14,765 nt of DNA, from contig HF991346.1 of the NCBI GenBank assembly GCA_000431515.1, positions 42,332 through 57,096 of the forward strand, written 5' to 3'. Position 1 is the stretch's first letter, and each line of letters opens with the position of its first letter. Below are positions 7,664 to 14,765 of the stretch, piece after piece. The translations under genes were made by a program, and so were the position numbers. Below the pieces are notes generated by a model. It ran no database searches. It was given only the letters and a program-made list of their open reading frames with translations, and was not told the DNA's origin. Source of the DNA: Clostridium sp. CAG:632 (lineage in GTDB: Bacteria; Bacillota; Clostridia; Lachnospirales; Lachnospiraceae).

Positions 7664-9712
7664 TCACGGCTGATACTGATACAATAGCACCGTTTCCTCT
7701 GTGACCCGGAACTGTCGCGGCAGCTGCAGATAGCGGTCATGCAACGGATTCTGCCAGTCACTGTACGGCACATTGTAATCCTCACTTCTCCGATTCACTA
7801 CCGAGAGCTTACAGGCATAGGCATTCTCCGCCCGCTCTGCGCCATGCACCGTCAGATACCAGACCTGATTCTCTCCGGTATAGAACCGCCGGCTCTCTTC
7901 CTCGAAGTCACCCAGTACCGGATAGATATTCGCACCGGTCATTGCCTTGATTGGGAAATAATAATAGCCGAACAGCTCTACATCTATGATCACATTATCG
8001 CCTGCCCGGATCTCTCCTGCGACCTGCTCTAACGTGTCCCATTCCACACGGGTATCATCCTGATATTTGAGCAATGTGATATTATACGGAAGCATCCACA
8101 GGACACCGGCCAGTGTCACCACTGCTGTCTTCCACAGACTCCACTGCTGCAACAGCAGACCGCCCATGATCGCCAGAAGCGGTATATACATGGTCAGATA
8201 CCGTGCATAGTAATAGCAATACGCGATCCCCGGCAGGAAAATTGCCGAAAAGACCAGCACGCAGTAGAAAAAGCATCCGAGCAATACAGTCTTTTTCCAG
8301 TTCTCCAGCCACTGTCCGGTCGAGAACAGGACACTGCCGTATACCAGAAGCGGCACCAGAATCCCGCTCACGATCAGAAAGGTGATCATGGTAACTCCGC
8401 CAAGCTGCTGCCACTGCAGACCCTTCTTCCAGCTCCGGTATATCTGAATCAGAATCAACAGAACCATTCCGATTCGGATCCAGATACCGGCTGCCTTCCG
8501 GCTTATATGCACCGGAAACGAGAGCTGCTTCCTGCTACGGAGCAGAACAACTCCGGCCAGCAGCACCAGTGCGCAGACAGCCGTGATCACGTACGGGACG
8601 TTCTGTCCGTTAATGCCCGCACGATATATCCACACATAGTTTTTATCCAGATAACGGGCAGCGATCATCAGACTCATCCAGTAGCCGGTCAGATAGCCGG
8701 CAACAGCCAGAAGCATGGCTTTTATATTCACCCGGTCCTTCGTATACAGATATAATGCCAGATAGAGTAAAACATAAAATGGCATGAACACATAGACAGA
8801 TACATGATAAAACGCATAGACCCAGATACAGAGTGCTGAAAGCACCCGTTCCCGCTTGTCCTCGCCGAGAATCAGATACAGGAACACCAGCCAGTTCAGA
8901 GTCATACCGATCTCTGTCAGAGAAGATTTCGTGATCCAGATAATGAGCGGTGAGCACGCAAATACCAGCATTGCAACCGCTTCTCCGGAACGTTTCATCT
9001 TCAAGCGCATACACACTTCATGCAGCATGAAAACACAGCAGATCAGGATCACAATGTTGATTCCGCTCATATGTCGGATACCAAACAGTTTTCCCCAGAG
9101 TGCCAGCAATGCTACGTAGGTCGGTATACCGTGGAACACACCGGATCGTTCACTGAATGCCTGCTCCCCCGACTGTCCGAAGCAGTACTCCCCATCAGCA
9201 TTATAGATCCGGTAAAACCCGACAAGATTGGTCTCTGCAATTGCTGCCTCATACAGCTCCTGATCGCCCGGGGTTCCCATAGAATAATATTCCGGGAAAT
9301 CATACTGCCGCTCCGTCATTCCGTTTATAAAACAGATTGCCTGTGTCTGGTAAACACCCTCATCCTGTCCCATCCCATAGAATTCAAATCCACGGAATAC
9401 AAACGGAAGCATCAGAACTGCGATCAGACAAGGCAGCCAGTACTGCCGGATCTCCCAGGTCAGCTGCGGCCGTTTCTTTCTGATCAGCATAACAATCAGA
9501 CCTGCTCCCCATGCACAGGCACAGGTAAGCAGCGTCCGCTTTATGGAATACTGATCGATCCAGAATAACAATCCGCTTAACACAATGTGTGAGGCCAGAT
9601 AGGCAATCACCGCCAGCACCACTGATTTCACTATATTTATCTGCTTTTCCAGACCGGCCACCACATACCATGCCGGTCCGAGTCCGACTAATAGCAAGCC
9701 AACTACTATCAC
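7664..9712 (-). CDS. GT-C-like polytopic membrane glycosyltransferase
   Basis: A 682-residue membrane protein with about a dozen or more hydrophobic segments and a soluble C-terminal tail. After membrane helices at about 1-20, 28-50, 58-77 and 92-108 comes FYGMGQDEGVYQTQA (111-125): Asp117-Glu118 at the start of a long loop, the acidic pair expected of GT-C glycosyltransferases that use polyprenyl-phosphate sugars. The long loop (about 110-200) is rich in Tyr, Glu and Gly; hydrophobic segments then continue to about residue 545, and the last roughly 135 residues form a soluble, probably extracytoplasmic domain. GT-C family members include PMT/ArnT and arabinofuranosyltransferases. The start is GTG at 9712, directly after the stop of the double GT4 (TAG at 9715-9713), with GGAGG eight bases upstream. 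I infer a role in adding a sugar on the outer face, with donor made by the GT2 downstream. Not recognisable to a named gene. Confidence 0.82.
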   Translation of the reverse strand: MIVVGLLLVGLGPAWYVVAGLEKQINIVKSVVLAVIAYLASHIVLSGLLFWIDQYSIKRTLLTCACAWGAGLIVMLIRKKRPQLTWEIRQYWLPCLIAVLMLPFVFRGFEFYGMGQDEGVYQTQAICFINGMTERQYDFPEYYSMGTPGDQELYEAAIAETNLVGFYRIYNADGEYCFGQSGEQAFSERSGVFHGIPTYVALLALWGKLFGIRHMSGINIVILICCVFMLHEVCMRLKMKRSGEAVAMLVFACSPLIIWITKSSLTEIGMTLNWLVFLYLILGEDKRERVLSALCIWVYAFYHVSVYVFMPFYVLLYLALYLYTKDRVNIKAMLLAVAGYLTGYWMSLMIAARYLDKNYVWIYRAGINGQNVPYVITAVCALVLLAGVVLLRSRKQLSFPVHISRKAAGIWIRIGMVLLILIQIYRSWKKGLQWQQLGGVTMITFLIVSGILVPLLVYGSVLFSTGQWLENWKKTVLLGCFFYCVLVFSAIFLPGIAYCYYYARYLTMYIPLLAIMGGLLLQQWSLWKTAVVTLAGVLWMLPYNITLLKYQDDTRVEWDTLEQVAGEIRAGDNVIIDVELFGYYYFPIKAMTGANIYPVLGDFEEESRRFYTGENQVWYLTVHGAERAENAYACKLSVVNRRSEDYNVPYSDWQNPLHDRYLQLPRQFRVTEETVLLYQYQP

Positions 9713-12103
9713 CTACAGCTCCTCCATCCGCCTGTTTAATTTCTCCGCAATAACACTCCAGTCAAATTCCTTCTCCGCAACACCTCTGGCCGCCTTTATA
9801 TTCGCGTCCTGTTCCTTCAGGTCAAAGCTCCGGATCACCTCCGGAAAGTCACTCAGCTCATGGATCAGCAGTCCTTCCGGATCCGGAATGCCTCTAGCAC
9901 CAAGCGGAGTGGTAATTACCGGGATCCCGGCTGACATATAATCAAAGATCTTTAAATTCGTTCCGGAACCGGCCACCATCGGATTCAGTGCGAAATCCAC
10001 CAGACCAAAAATCTGCTTCTTCTCTTCCTCACTGACCAGTCCAAGCAGCCCGACATTCTTCGGAATCTCATATTCATCATTGTGGATCACAAAATACCGG
10101 CACTGACTGCCCATCAGCAGAAATACGGTCTCCGGACATGCCTTTGCAATCTGAAAAATCTCCTCACAGGCATCCAGATTCGGCTTATGCCAGCTTCCCA
10201 TAAAAAGACCGATCTTCTGTCCGTTTAAGATTGGTGTATCTGCCTGATCCAGCTGTACCTTATTCTGCAGACGCTCCTCCGGACTGACGCAATGCATCTG
10301 CTGCGTATCCACGCCATTCGGTACTACTATGACCTTCTCTTCTGCCACCTGATAAAGCTCACACAGCTTCTGCTTATCCTCTTCGGAGCACGCCATAATG
10401 AACCGGCTCTTTTCACAGCATTCCTTCTCGGTATCAAATACCTCCTGCAGTAACTGCTCCTTCACCGAACTGTCCTTTAACATACTCTGTTTCAGCAGAT
10501 ATTCTACATTATGCGCCTCATAAATGAATGGGTGTTCTCCCATATATTTCTTCGCTTCCGGATACAGATACGGGTGGGAAATCACTATACAATCACTGCT
10601 CTCTATGGATTTCTTCAACGCTTCCCCATATTCCGCTGTCAGACCGGAATATCGGATCATCGCAATATCCGTTACCGTTAATCCGGCTTCCTTTGACAAT
10701 GCTGTCTCCTGCTGTGCATGTTCCCGGCTCTCCGGTATCCGGATTTCCCGTACACCCCGTGTGATCTCACCATCAAAGCCCGGCAGGCGGTGATTCGTAA
10801 AGGATACGATCTCCACATCATATTCCTTTGCAACATTTTTATAGAGGTTGTAAATTCTGGCCTGTCCGCCTCCCTGTGGTGGTGCGATTTGGAACGTACT
10901 GGTTACCGTTAACTTCTTCCGGTTCTTTGTCCGTTCCGGCTTCTCCTTTGGAAGATCTCTTAAAATACCGTCCACAACACTCTGCCAGGTAATTGCCTGA
11001 ACGGTCTGATAGGCATTCTCACCCATTCGTCCGGCCTCCTCCGGATGCTGTGCAAAGTAATCAATCTTCTCTGCGATCGCATGCTCCTCAAACGCTGTCA
11101 CATATCCGGTCTCGCCGTTTCTGACAAACTCCTTTGGACCACCTGCATCCACGGTTGTAATCACCGGCTTCCGATGCAGCATAGCTTCAATTGTAATATA
11201 TCCATAATCCTCATCATATGGAAAATACGGAACTACCAGACTGTTCCGGTAATATTCTTCTACCTCTTCATCCTTCACATAGCCCAGAAAATGAATCCGT
11301 GCATCTCCGGCAGCAAGCTTCTCCAGCCGCTCCCGCTCCGGACCGGTGCCCGCAATATATAACGGAATCTCCGACTTCACATACTGCATGGCGCGGATCA
11401 GCATATCGATTCTCTTCGGTCCGTCCAGCCGGCTGACCATAAAAATATACCGATAGTCTCCCGCCGAATAATTCTGCAGAGTTGACGGCGGATATACCAC
11501 ACCGACTTCCGTATCCGGAGGAAAATAATCCGTCCGGTTCTTAACCGTTTCCGAAATACTGTAATACCGCTCCGTCTTCGTCTGGCTTAAGCCCCAGCGA
11601 TCCAGATACCAGATGATCTTCCGGATCAACGGACCCGGAAAGGCATAATAGCTCTGCGGAACGGTTCTCTTGTCTTTCAATTCAAACAACATATCAAAAA
11701 ACGTATCCAAAGACTCCGGCCGGTAATAGGTATCCATATAATCAAGGATCCGATTCACATCCGGGTTCTCGCGCGGCACCTCTGTCGGACGCGGGGTATG
11801 CTGATACGTATCATAGAGTCCGCGCAGGCAATGTGCCATATAACAGATTCCTCGCGGATGACGAACCATCCATGCCGGATATTTACAATAGATCACTACG
11901 TCAAACTGACTGACATCTAATTTATAAAAGGAATAATAAGTCTCGATCAAATCCCAGAAATTAAGCTCTCTGGATGGGAGCTTGATCAGCTCACACTGAT
12001 GCTCGGTTGTCTGATTGATGGTCTCGCACAACCCCCACATCAGGTTCTCGATTCCACCAATGGTAAATGGAACAGGACTCGGTCCGATCACTGCTATTTT
12101 CAT
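9713..12103 (-). CDS. Tandem double-domain GT4 glycosyltransferase
   Basis: A 796-residue soluble protein made of two complete GT-B/GT4 units. Unit one (about 1-385) has MKIAVIGPSPVPFTIGGIEN at the start, FMVSRLDGPKRIDMLIRAM (221-239), AGTGPE (251-256), and the donor-site EX7E pair Glu298/Glu306 in YDEDYGYITIEAM, then DAGGPKEFV. A charged linker (about 383-397) follows. Unit two (about 398-796) starts KKLTVTSTFQIAPPQGGGQA, has YEAHNVEYL (528-536), VVPNGVDT (593-600), GLFMGSWHKPNL (632-643) and the donor site GSGTNLKIFDYMSAGIPVIT (712-731). Fused GT4 pairs are known as bifunctional or polymerising enzymes, for example WbdA of E. coli O9a. I infer that it adds two successive sugars or builds the main chain in the cytoplasm before ABC export. 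ATG at 12103 overlaps the coiled-coil gene's stop by four bases, with AAGGAG eight bases upstream. Domain call secure; specificity unknown. Confidence 0.94.
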   Translation of the reverse strand: MKIAVIGPSPVPFTIGGIENLMWGLCETINQTTEHQCELIKLPSRELNFWDLIETYYSFYKLDVSQFDVVIYCKYPAWMVRHPRGICYMAHCLRGLYDTYQHTPRPTEVPRENPDVNRILDYMDTYYRPESLDTFFDMLFELKDKRTVPQSYYAFPGPLIRKIIWYLDRWGLSQTKTERYYSISETVKNRTDYFPPDTEVGVVYPPSTLQNYSAGDYRYIFMVSRLDGPKRIDMLIRAMQYVKSEIPLYIAGTGPERERLEKLAAGDARIHFLGYVKDEEVEEYYRNSLVVPYFPYDEDYGYITIEAMLHRKPVITTVDAGGPKEFVRNGETGYVTAFEEHAIAEKIDYFAQHPEEAGRMGENAYQTVQAITWQSVVDGILRDLPKEKPERTKNRKKLTVTSTFQIAPPQGGGQARIYNLYKNVAKEYDVEIVSFTNHRLPGFDGEITRGVREIRIPESREHAQQETALSKEAGLTVTDIAMIRYSGLTAEYGEALKKSIESSDCIVISHPYLYPEAKKYMGEHPFIYEAHNVEYLLKQSMLKDSSVKEQLLQEVFDTEKECCEKSRFIMACSEEDKQKLCELYQVAEEKVIVVPNGVDTQQMHCVSPEERLQNKVQLDQADTPILNGQKIGLFMGSWHKPNLDACEEIFQIAKACPETVFLLMGSQCRYFVIHNDEYEIPKNVGLLGLVSEEEKKQIFGLVDFALNPMVAGSGTNLKIFDYMSAGIPVITTPLGARGIPDPEGLLIHELSDFPEVIRSFDLKEQDANIKAARGVAEKEFDWSVIAEKLNRRMEEL
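9721..9725 (-). promoter_or_regulatory. Ribosome binding site for the GTG-started GT-C gene
   Basis: GGAGG (minus strand) eight bases before GTG at 9712, lying in the last codons of the double GT4 gene. It supports the GTG start and translational coupling. Confidence 0.6.
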
Positions 12104-12618
12104 ACATCCAACTCCTTTTCCATTCCGTCTAAGCGGTCTTCTGCCTCTGTGCAGCGTCTGGTCAGCCGGTTGATTTCCTGCTTCTGCTCCGAGATCACTG
12201 CCGTCTGCTTCTCTACCAGTGCAAAGATTCCGTTTAATGACTGTGTCACGGATGCATTAAACCGGTTCTGCTCATCGATCACCGGCTGCAATAAGAAATA
12301 CAGAACCTTGCGGATCGCCTTCTTGAAAAATACCGTGATCTTATTTCCTTCCAGCTCCCGGTAGTAATTCACCATATAAAACTGATTATTTGCCGCCACA
12401 CTTCCACGGATAGCTTCGCTTTCCTGAAGGATCTTCTCCAGATAATTATTCTCCCGTTTCTGCTTCATCTCATCCATGGCAGAGCGTCTGAGCAGAGCGT
12501 CTGCCAGCTTCTGTCCGTCTGCAACTCCCTGTATCTGTTCATGATGAAATGCCTGTTTATCCACCGGCTGCTCCAGTTCTTTTTCTATGTTTTCTACTTT
12601 TTTCATTGTATTATGCAT
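12100..12618 (-). CDS. Coiled-coil protein with amphipathic membrane-type helix, function unknown
   Basis: A 172-residue protein I cannot assign to a named family. It has no catalytic motif that I can see. Residues 1-75 are hydrophilic and helical in character. Residues 94-114 (ITVFFKKAIRKVLYFLLQPVI) alternate basic and bulky hydrophobic residues, as in an in-plane membrane helix. This is followed by DEQNRFNASVTQSLNG (115-130), which I recall in non-catalytic tails of polysaccharide-cluster glycosyltransferases and methyltransferases. Residues about 130-170 have heptad-like spacing and end in a strongly charged coiled coil (EQKQEINRL, AEDRLDGMEKEL). The ATG at 12618 overlaps the preceding GT4 stop by eight bases, with GGAGG twelve bases upstream; an internal ATG at 12606 is possible but farther from the site. 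The overlap with the double GT4 suggests a scaffold, tether or length-control partner for that enzyme (inference). Confidence 0.8.
   Translation of the reverse strand: MHNTMKKVENIEKELEQPVDKQAFHHEQIQGVADGQKLADALLRRSAMDEMKQKRENNYLEKILQESEAIRGSVAANNQFYMVNYYRELEGNKITVFFKKAIRKVLYFLLQPVIDEQNRFNASVTQSLNGIFALVEKQTAVISEQKQEINRLTRRCTEAEDRLDGMEKELDV
12112..12117 (-). promoter_or_regulatory. Ribosome binding site for the double GT4
   Basis: AAGGAG (minus strand) eight bases before ATG at 12103, within the final codons of the coiled-coil gene, supporting translational coupling. Confidence 0.55.
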
Positions 12619-13666
12619 ATTTCATCAGTTCCTCCACTACATGTGCCCAGGTAATATCCATCTCCCGGAGTTTCTTTTGGGCGGCAGCTCCATATTCCGC
12701 TGCCATACTCTTTGACATCCACAGCTCGTCCAGATGTCCGGCCAGTTCTTCCGCTGTCGGCTCGGAAACGATTCCGTTCACACCATCCTCTATGAACTCC
12801 AGAGGTCCGCCGCTGTCCTTACATGTGATCACCGGCTTGGATGCCGCCATTCCCTCCAGCGTAATATATCCGTAATCCTCATCAAAAGGAATAAACAGAA
12901 CTGCCTTTGCCCGTGCATATAACTCAAGCTTCTTCTCCTGTGATACAAAATCCAGATAGGTCACCCGATCCTCCAGACCACACTCCCGGATATGCTCCAG
13001 AAACTCCCGCTTTTTCTTCTCATTATCTGTCTTACCGACAATGCAAAGCTTTACCGGATGTTTCGTCAGCATCAAGGCATCCAGTGCCAGCATCTGACGC
13101 TTGGTAACATTGATCCGGCTCGGCATCAGAATATAATCTCCATATTCCTCATGATAGAACTTCTCCATATCCGGACATGGATGATATAACGGTGTAGATG
13201 CAAGTCCTGTATAATAAAGCATCCGTCCTGCTACATTCTCCGAATTTGCAAAAATATGCTTTGCCTCTGACAGATACTGCCGATCCGCATTATAAATGCT
13301 TCTTCGGACTGCATTCCCCTTCTCATCATCCTTCATATTACTGTAATCGGTGTCAAATAACTCATATGCCTCCCGGTGCTGATGCAGTGCCCATACCACC
13401 TTGTTCGGATGCGGCATATAATATGCCGGAAACTTTAATCCGATACAGAAATCCGTATGTCCTGCTACCCAGGAATCCCGCACATTCATTAACCGTGATG
13501 CCACAATATAATCCTCGATCACATCGATCGGATGTCCCATAAACGGCATCGTTACAATATCTACTTCATGTCCGGCCTCGATCAGGGCATTTTTAAGATT
13601 TCTGGCATGGAGCTCGGCTCCGCCCTGTACAAACGGAATCTGTACAGTGGTAATCACTATTTTCAT
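12611..13666 (-). CDS. GT4 family glycosyltransferase
   Basis: A 351-residue GT-B enzyme. N-terminal domain: MKIVITTVQIPFVQGGAELH (1-20), with the glycine-rich loop. C-terminal Glycos_transf_1 domain: ILMPSRINVTKRQMLALDAL (179-198), CIVGKTD (208-214), and the donor site FDEDYGYITLEGMAASKPVI (261-280) with the EX7E pair Glu263/Glu271, then DSGGPLEFIEDGVNGI. The donor site is nearly the same as that of the first unit of the downstream double GT4, so the two are probably paralogues that use the same or a similar nucleotide sugar. ATG at 13666 begins two bases after the ABC ATPase stop with GGAGG ten bases upstream; the end overlaps the coiled-coil gene by eight bases. It likely acts early in glycan assembly on the cytoplasmic face. 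Family call secure. Confidence 0.94.
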   Translation of the reverse strand: MKIVITTVQIPFVQGGAELHARNLKNALIEAGHEVDIVTMPFMGHPIDVIEDYIVASRLMNVRDSWVAGHTDFCIGLKFPAYYMPHPNKVVWALHQHREAYELFDTDYSNMKDDEKGNAVRRSIYNADRQYLSEAKHIFANSENVAGRMLYYTGLASTPLYHPCPDMEKFYHEEYGDYILMPSRINVTKRQMLALDALMLTKHPVKLCIVGKTDNEKKKREFLEHIRECGLEDRVTYLDFVSQEKKLELYARAKAVLFIPFDEDYGYITLEGMAASKPVITCKDSGGPLEFIEDGVNGIVSEPTAEELAGHLDELWMSKSMAAEYGAAAQKKLREMDITWAHVVEELMKYA

Positions 13667-13668
13667 CC

Positions 13669-14765
13669 TTACTCTGCCTCCTTTATCTCCCAGGAATGCT
13701 CTAACCGGAACCGTCCTACTTCTTCTATGACATTCGTCATCTCAAACCGGTATGCCTGTCGGTAATAATCGACCGGTAATGCTGTCTCACACTCGATCGA
13801 CACATCCAGTACATATACCTCCGGAAGCAGATCAAACTTCGGCATCAGGAGATGTACCTCGCCGGATTTCGTTACGTCAAAATCATCCAGACGATCGATC
13901 TTGGTATTCGTACCATAGCAATGAAGGCCCTGACTGTCATAGATTGCCATGCCAAACACAGCATCCTTGATCGGCTCCTTGACTTCATACCGGACAACCA
14001 CCTCTACATCCTCTCCGGTCTTAAAGATTGTCCGCATTCTGGAGGTATCACCGGCCTGATACATACCGACCTCCTTGATCACAACCTTACCATTGCCCCA
14101 GCGCTTCTCATTCCGTTCGGTTGCGATCACTTCCTCGTGTCCGACTCCGAGTGTCATACTCTCTTTCTTCTTCTGAGCTTCCTTCTGCTTCTGTTTCTCG
14201 CGTTCCTTTTCCTTCTGACGTTCTTTCTCCTTTAACCGCTCCTTCTCTTTATCTGCAATCTGCTGACGTACCTCGCCCATATATCCCAGATACTCTGCAT
14301 GGACATCACGCGGTCTGCCCTCCTTACGGATCTCGCCGTCATGGATCCAGATGGACCGGTCACAGATCTGCTCAATCTGTGATAGGGAATGCGATACGAT
14401 CACAATCGTTGTTCCCTGTGCCTTGATCTCCCGCAGCCGGTTAAAACACTTCGCCTGGAAATTCGCATCACCGACCGCCAGGATCTCGTCGATCAAAAGG
14501 ATCTCTGCATCTACATTGATCGCAACCGAAAATGCCAGCCGCATATACATACCGGATGAATATGTCCGGACCGGATTATCAATGAACTCCTCCAGCTCTG
14601 AGAAGGCAATGATATCATCCAGTCTGGCATCGATTTCTTTCTTCGTCAGTCCGAAAATAGCTGCATTAATATAAATATTCTCCCGGCCGCTCATATCCGG
14701 ATGAAAGCCCGCCCCCAGCTCGATCAGACTGGATACCCGGCCGGCCATCTCGATACTGCCGGAAT
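13669..14765 (-). CDS. Partial Wzt/TagH-type polysaccharide ABC transporter ATPase with C-terminal recognition domain
   Basis: The 3' part of an ABC ATPase; the frame is open through the right edge (364 codons visible), so the first roughly 80-90 residues with Walker A are outside. Numbered from the internal Met at 14748: RVSSLIELGAGFHPDMSGREN (4-24 region) is diagnostic for polysaccharide-exporting ATPases, the ABC signature is TYSSGMYMRLAF (62-73), Walker B is EILLIDEILAVGDA (82-95), and the switch histidine is in VIVSHS (116-121). After the nucleotide-binding domain (about 158) comes a lysine/glutamate-rich segment (about 161-197). A beta-rich domain follows (about 205-359) that resembles the Wzt C-terminal domain, which in O9a-type systems recognises the finished chain end. 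The permease partner (Wzm/TagG-like) is not in the window and probably lies upstream. It is the first gene here and adjoins a GT4 two bases later. Function secure; the C-terminal assignment is by position and composition. Confidence 0.93.
   Translation of the reverse strand, partial: SGSIEMAGRVSSLIELGAGFHPDMSGRENIYINAAIFGLTKKEIDARLDDIIAFSELEEFIDNPVRTYSSGMYMRLAFSVAINVDAEILLIDEILAVGDANFQAKCFNRLREIKAQGTTIVIVSHSLSQIEQICDRSIWIHDGEIRKEGRPRDVHAEYLGYMGEVRQQIADKEKERLKEKERQKEKEREKQKQKEAQKKKESMTLGVGHEEVIATERNEKRWGNGKVVIKEVGMYQAGDTSRMRTIFKTGEDVEVVVRYEVKEPIKDAVFGMAIYDSQGLHCYGTNTKIDRLDDFDVTKSGEVHLLMPKFDLLPEVYVLDVSIECETALPVDYYRQAYRFEMTNVIEEVGRFRLEHSWEIKEAE
14161..14253 (-). other. Lys/Glu/Arg/Gln-rich segment of the ABC ATPase, probable single alpha-helix
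   Basis: About 31 residues made almost only of K, E, R and Q (for example KEKERLKEKERQKEKERE) join the ATPase core to the C-terminal domain. Few hydrophobic residues are present, so a classical coiled coil is unlikely, and the i to i+4 E/K spacing fits a rigid single alpha-helix. This is a structural inference from composition. Confidence 0.6.

Noticed and set aside
9020..9568. A 182-codon plus-strand open frame
   Set aside because: Antisense to the GT-C gene, odd composition, no motif; shadow frame. The same holds for the other plus-strand frames, for example 14121-14426 and 11045-11362.
14161..14275. Pyrimidine-rich low-complexity DNA that looks like a tandem repeat
   Set aside because: No regular repeat unit; it is explained by Lys/Glu/Arg/Gln codons of the ABC ATPase linker on the minus strand.
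1..14765. Mobile elements, CRISPR arrays, tRNAs, defence genes
   Set aside because: No transposase or integrase motifs, no regularly spaced repeats, no tRNA-like cloverleaf noticed, and no nuclease or toxin domains among the genes; the cluster is a polysaccharide locus.

Overview
This window is the interior of a surface-polysaccharide biosynthesis and export cluster. Every gene I can support is on the minus strand, so transcription runs from the right edge to the left. Coding density is near complete: most junctions are 4-14 base overlaps or gaps of 1-40 bases, and ribosome binding sites are of the GGAGG/AAGGAG type. The Gram-positive-style Shine-Dalgarno sites, several GTG starts, moderate GC and the protein style (a Wzt/TagH-type ABC ATPase, LicD-free but with a Stealth protein, many GT4/GT2 enzymes) suggest a Clostridia member, most likely a gut Lachnospiraceae. 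The assignment is by general resemblance only; no rRNA or marker gene is present.

Layout in transcription order. (1) Right edge, 13669-14765: an ABC transporter ATPase of the polysaccharide-export type, cut by the window before its Walker A motif, with a long charged helix and a C-terminal Wzt-type carbohydrate-recognition-like domain. (2) 12611-13666: a GT4 glycosyltransferase. (3) 12100-12618: a small coiled-coil protein with an amphipathic, probably membrane-associated helix. (4) 9713-12103: a 796-residue protein with two fused GT4 domains. (5) 7664-9712: a large polytopic membrane protein with the Asp-Glu loop motif of GT-C glycosyltransferases. Then comes the only sizeable spacer (95 bases, AT-rich), which carries a good predicted extended -10 promoter. 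(6) 6624-7568: a DPM1/GtrB-like GT2 with two C-terminal membrane helices. (7) 5495-6622: a GT4. (8) 4456-5502: an acyltransferase-3 family O-acyltransferase. (9) 3480-4469: a GT2. (10) 2428-3441: a Stealth-family sugar-phosphate transferase. (11) 941-2413: a Wzx-like flippase. (12) Left edge, 1-911: the N-terminal part of a second GT-C-like membrane protein.

How they may work together (inference): cytoplasmic GT4/GT2 enzymes build a lipid-linked glycan, the Stealth protein adds a phosphodiester-linked sugar, and the ABC transporter exports the chain. The polyprenyl-phosphate-sugar synthase, the flippase and the two GT-C proteins could form a second module that decorates the glycan on the outer face, with the acyltransferase adding acyl groups. 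Three points deserve attention: an ABC exporter and a Wzx-type flippase in one cluster; a double-GT4 polymerase-like protein directly coupled to a catalytic-domain-free coiled-coil protein, recalling the WbdA/WbdD/Wzt logic of E. coli O9a; and a lysine/glutamate-rich probable single alpha-helix inside the ATPase. I saw no RNA genes, insertion sequences, CRISPR arrays or convincing terminators, and no gene-free stretch above 100 bases.
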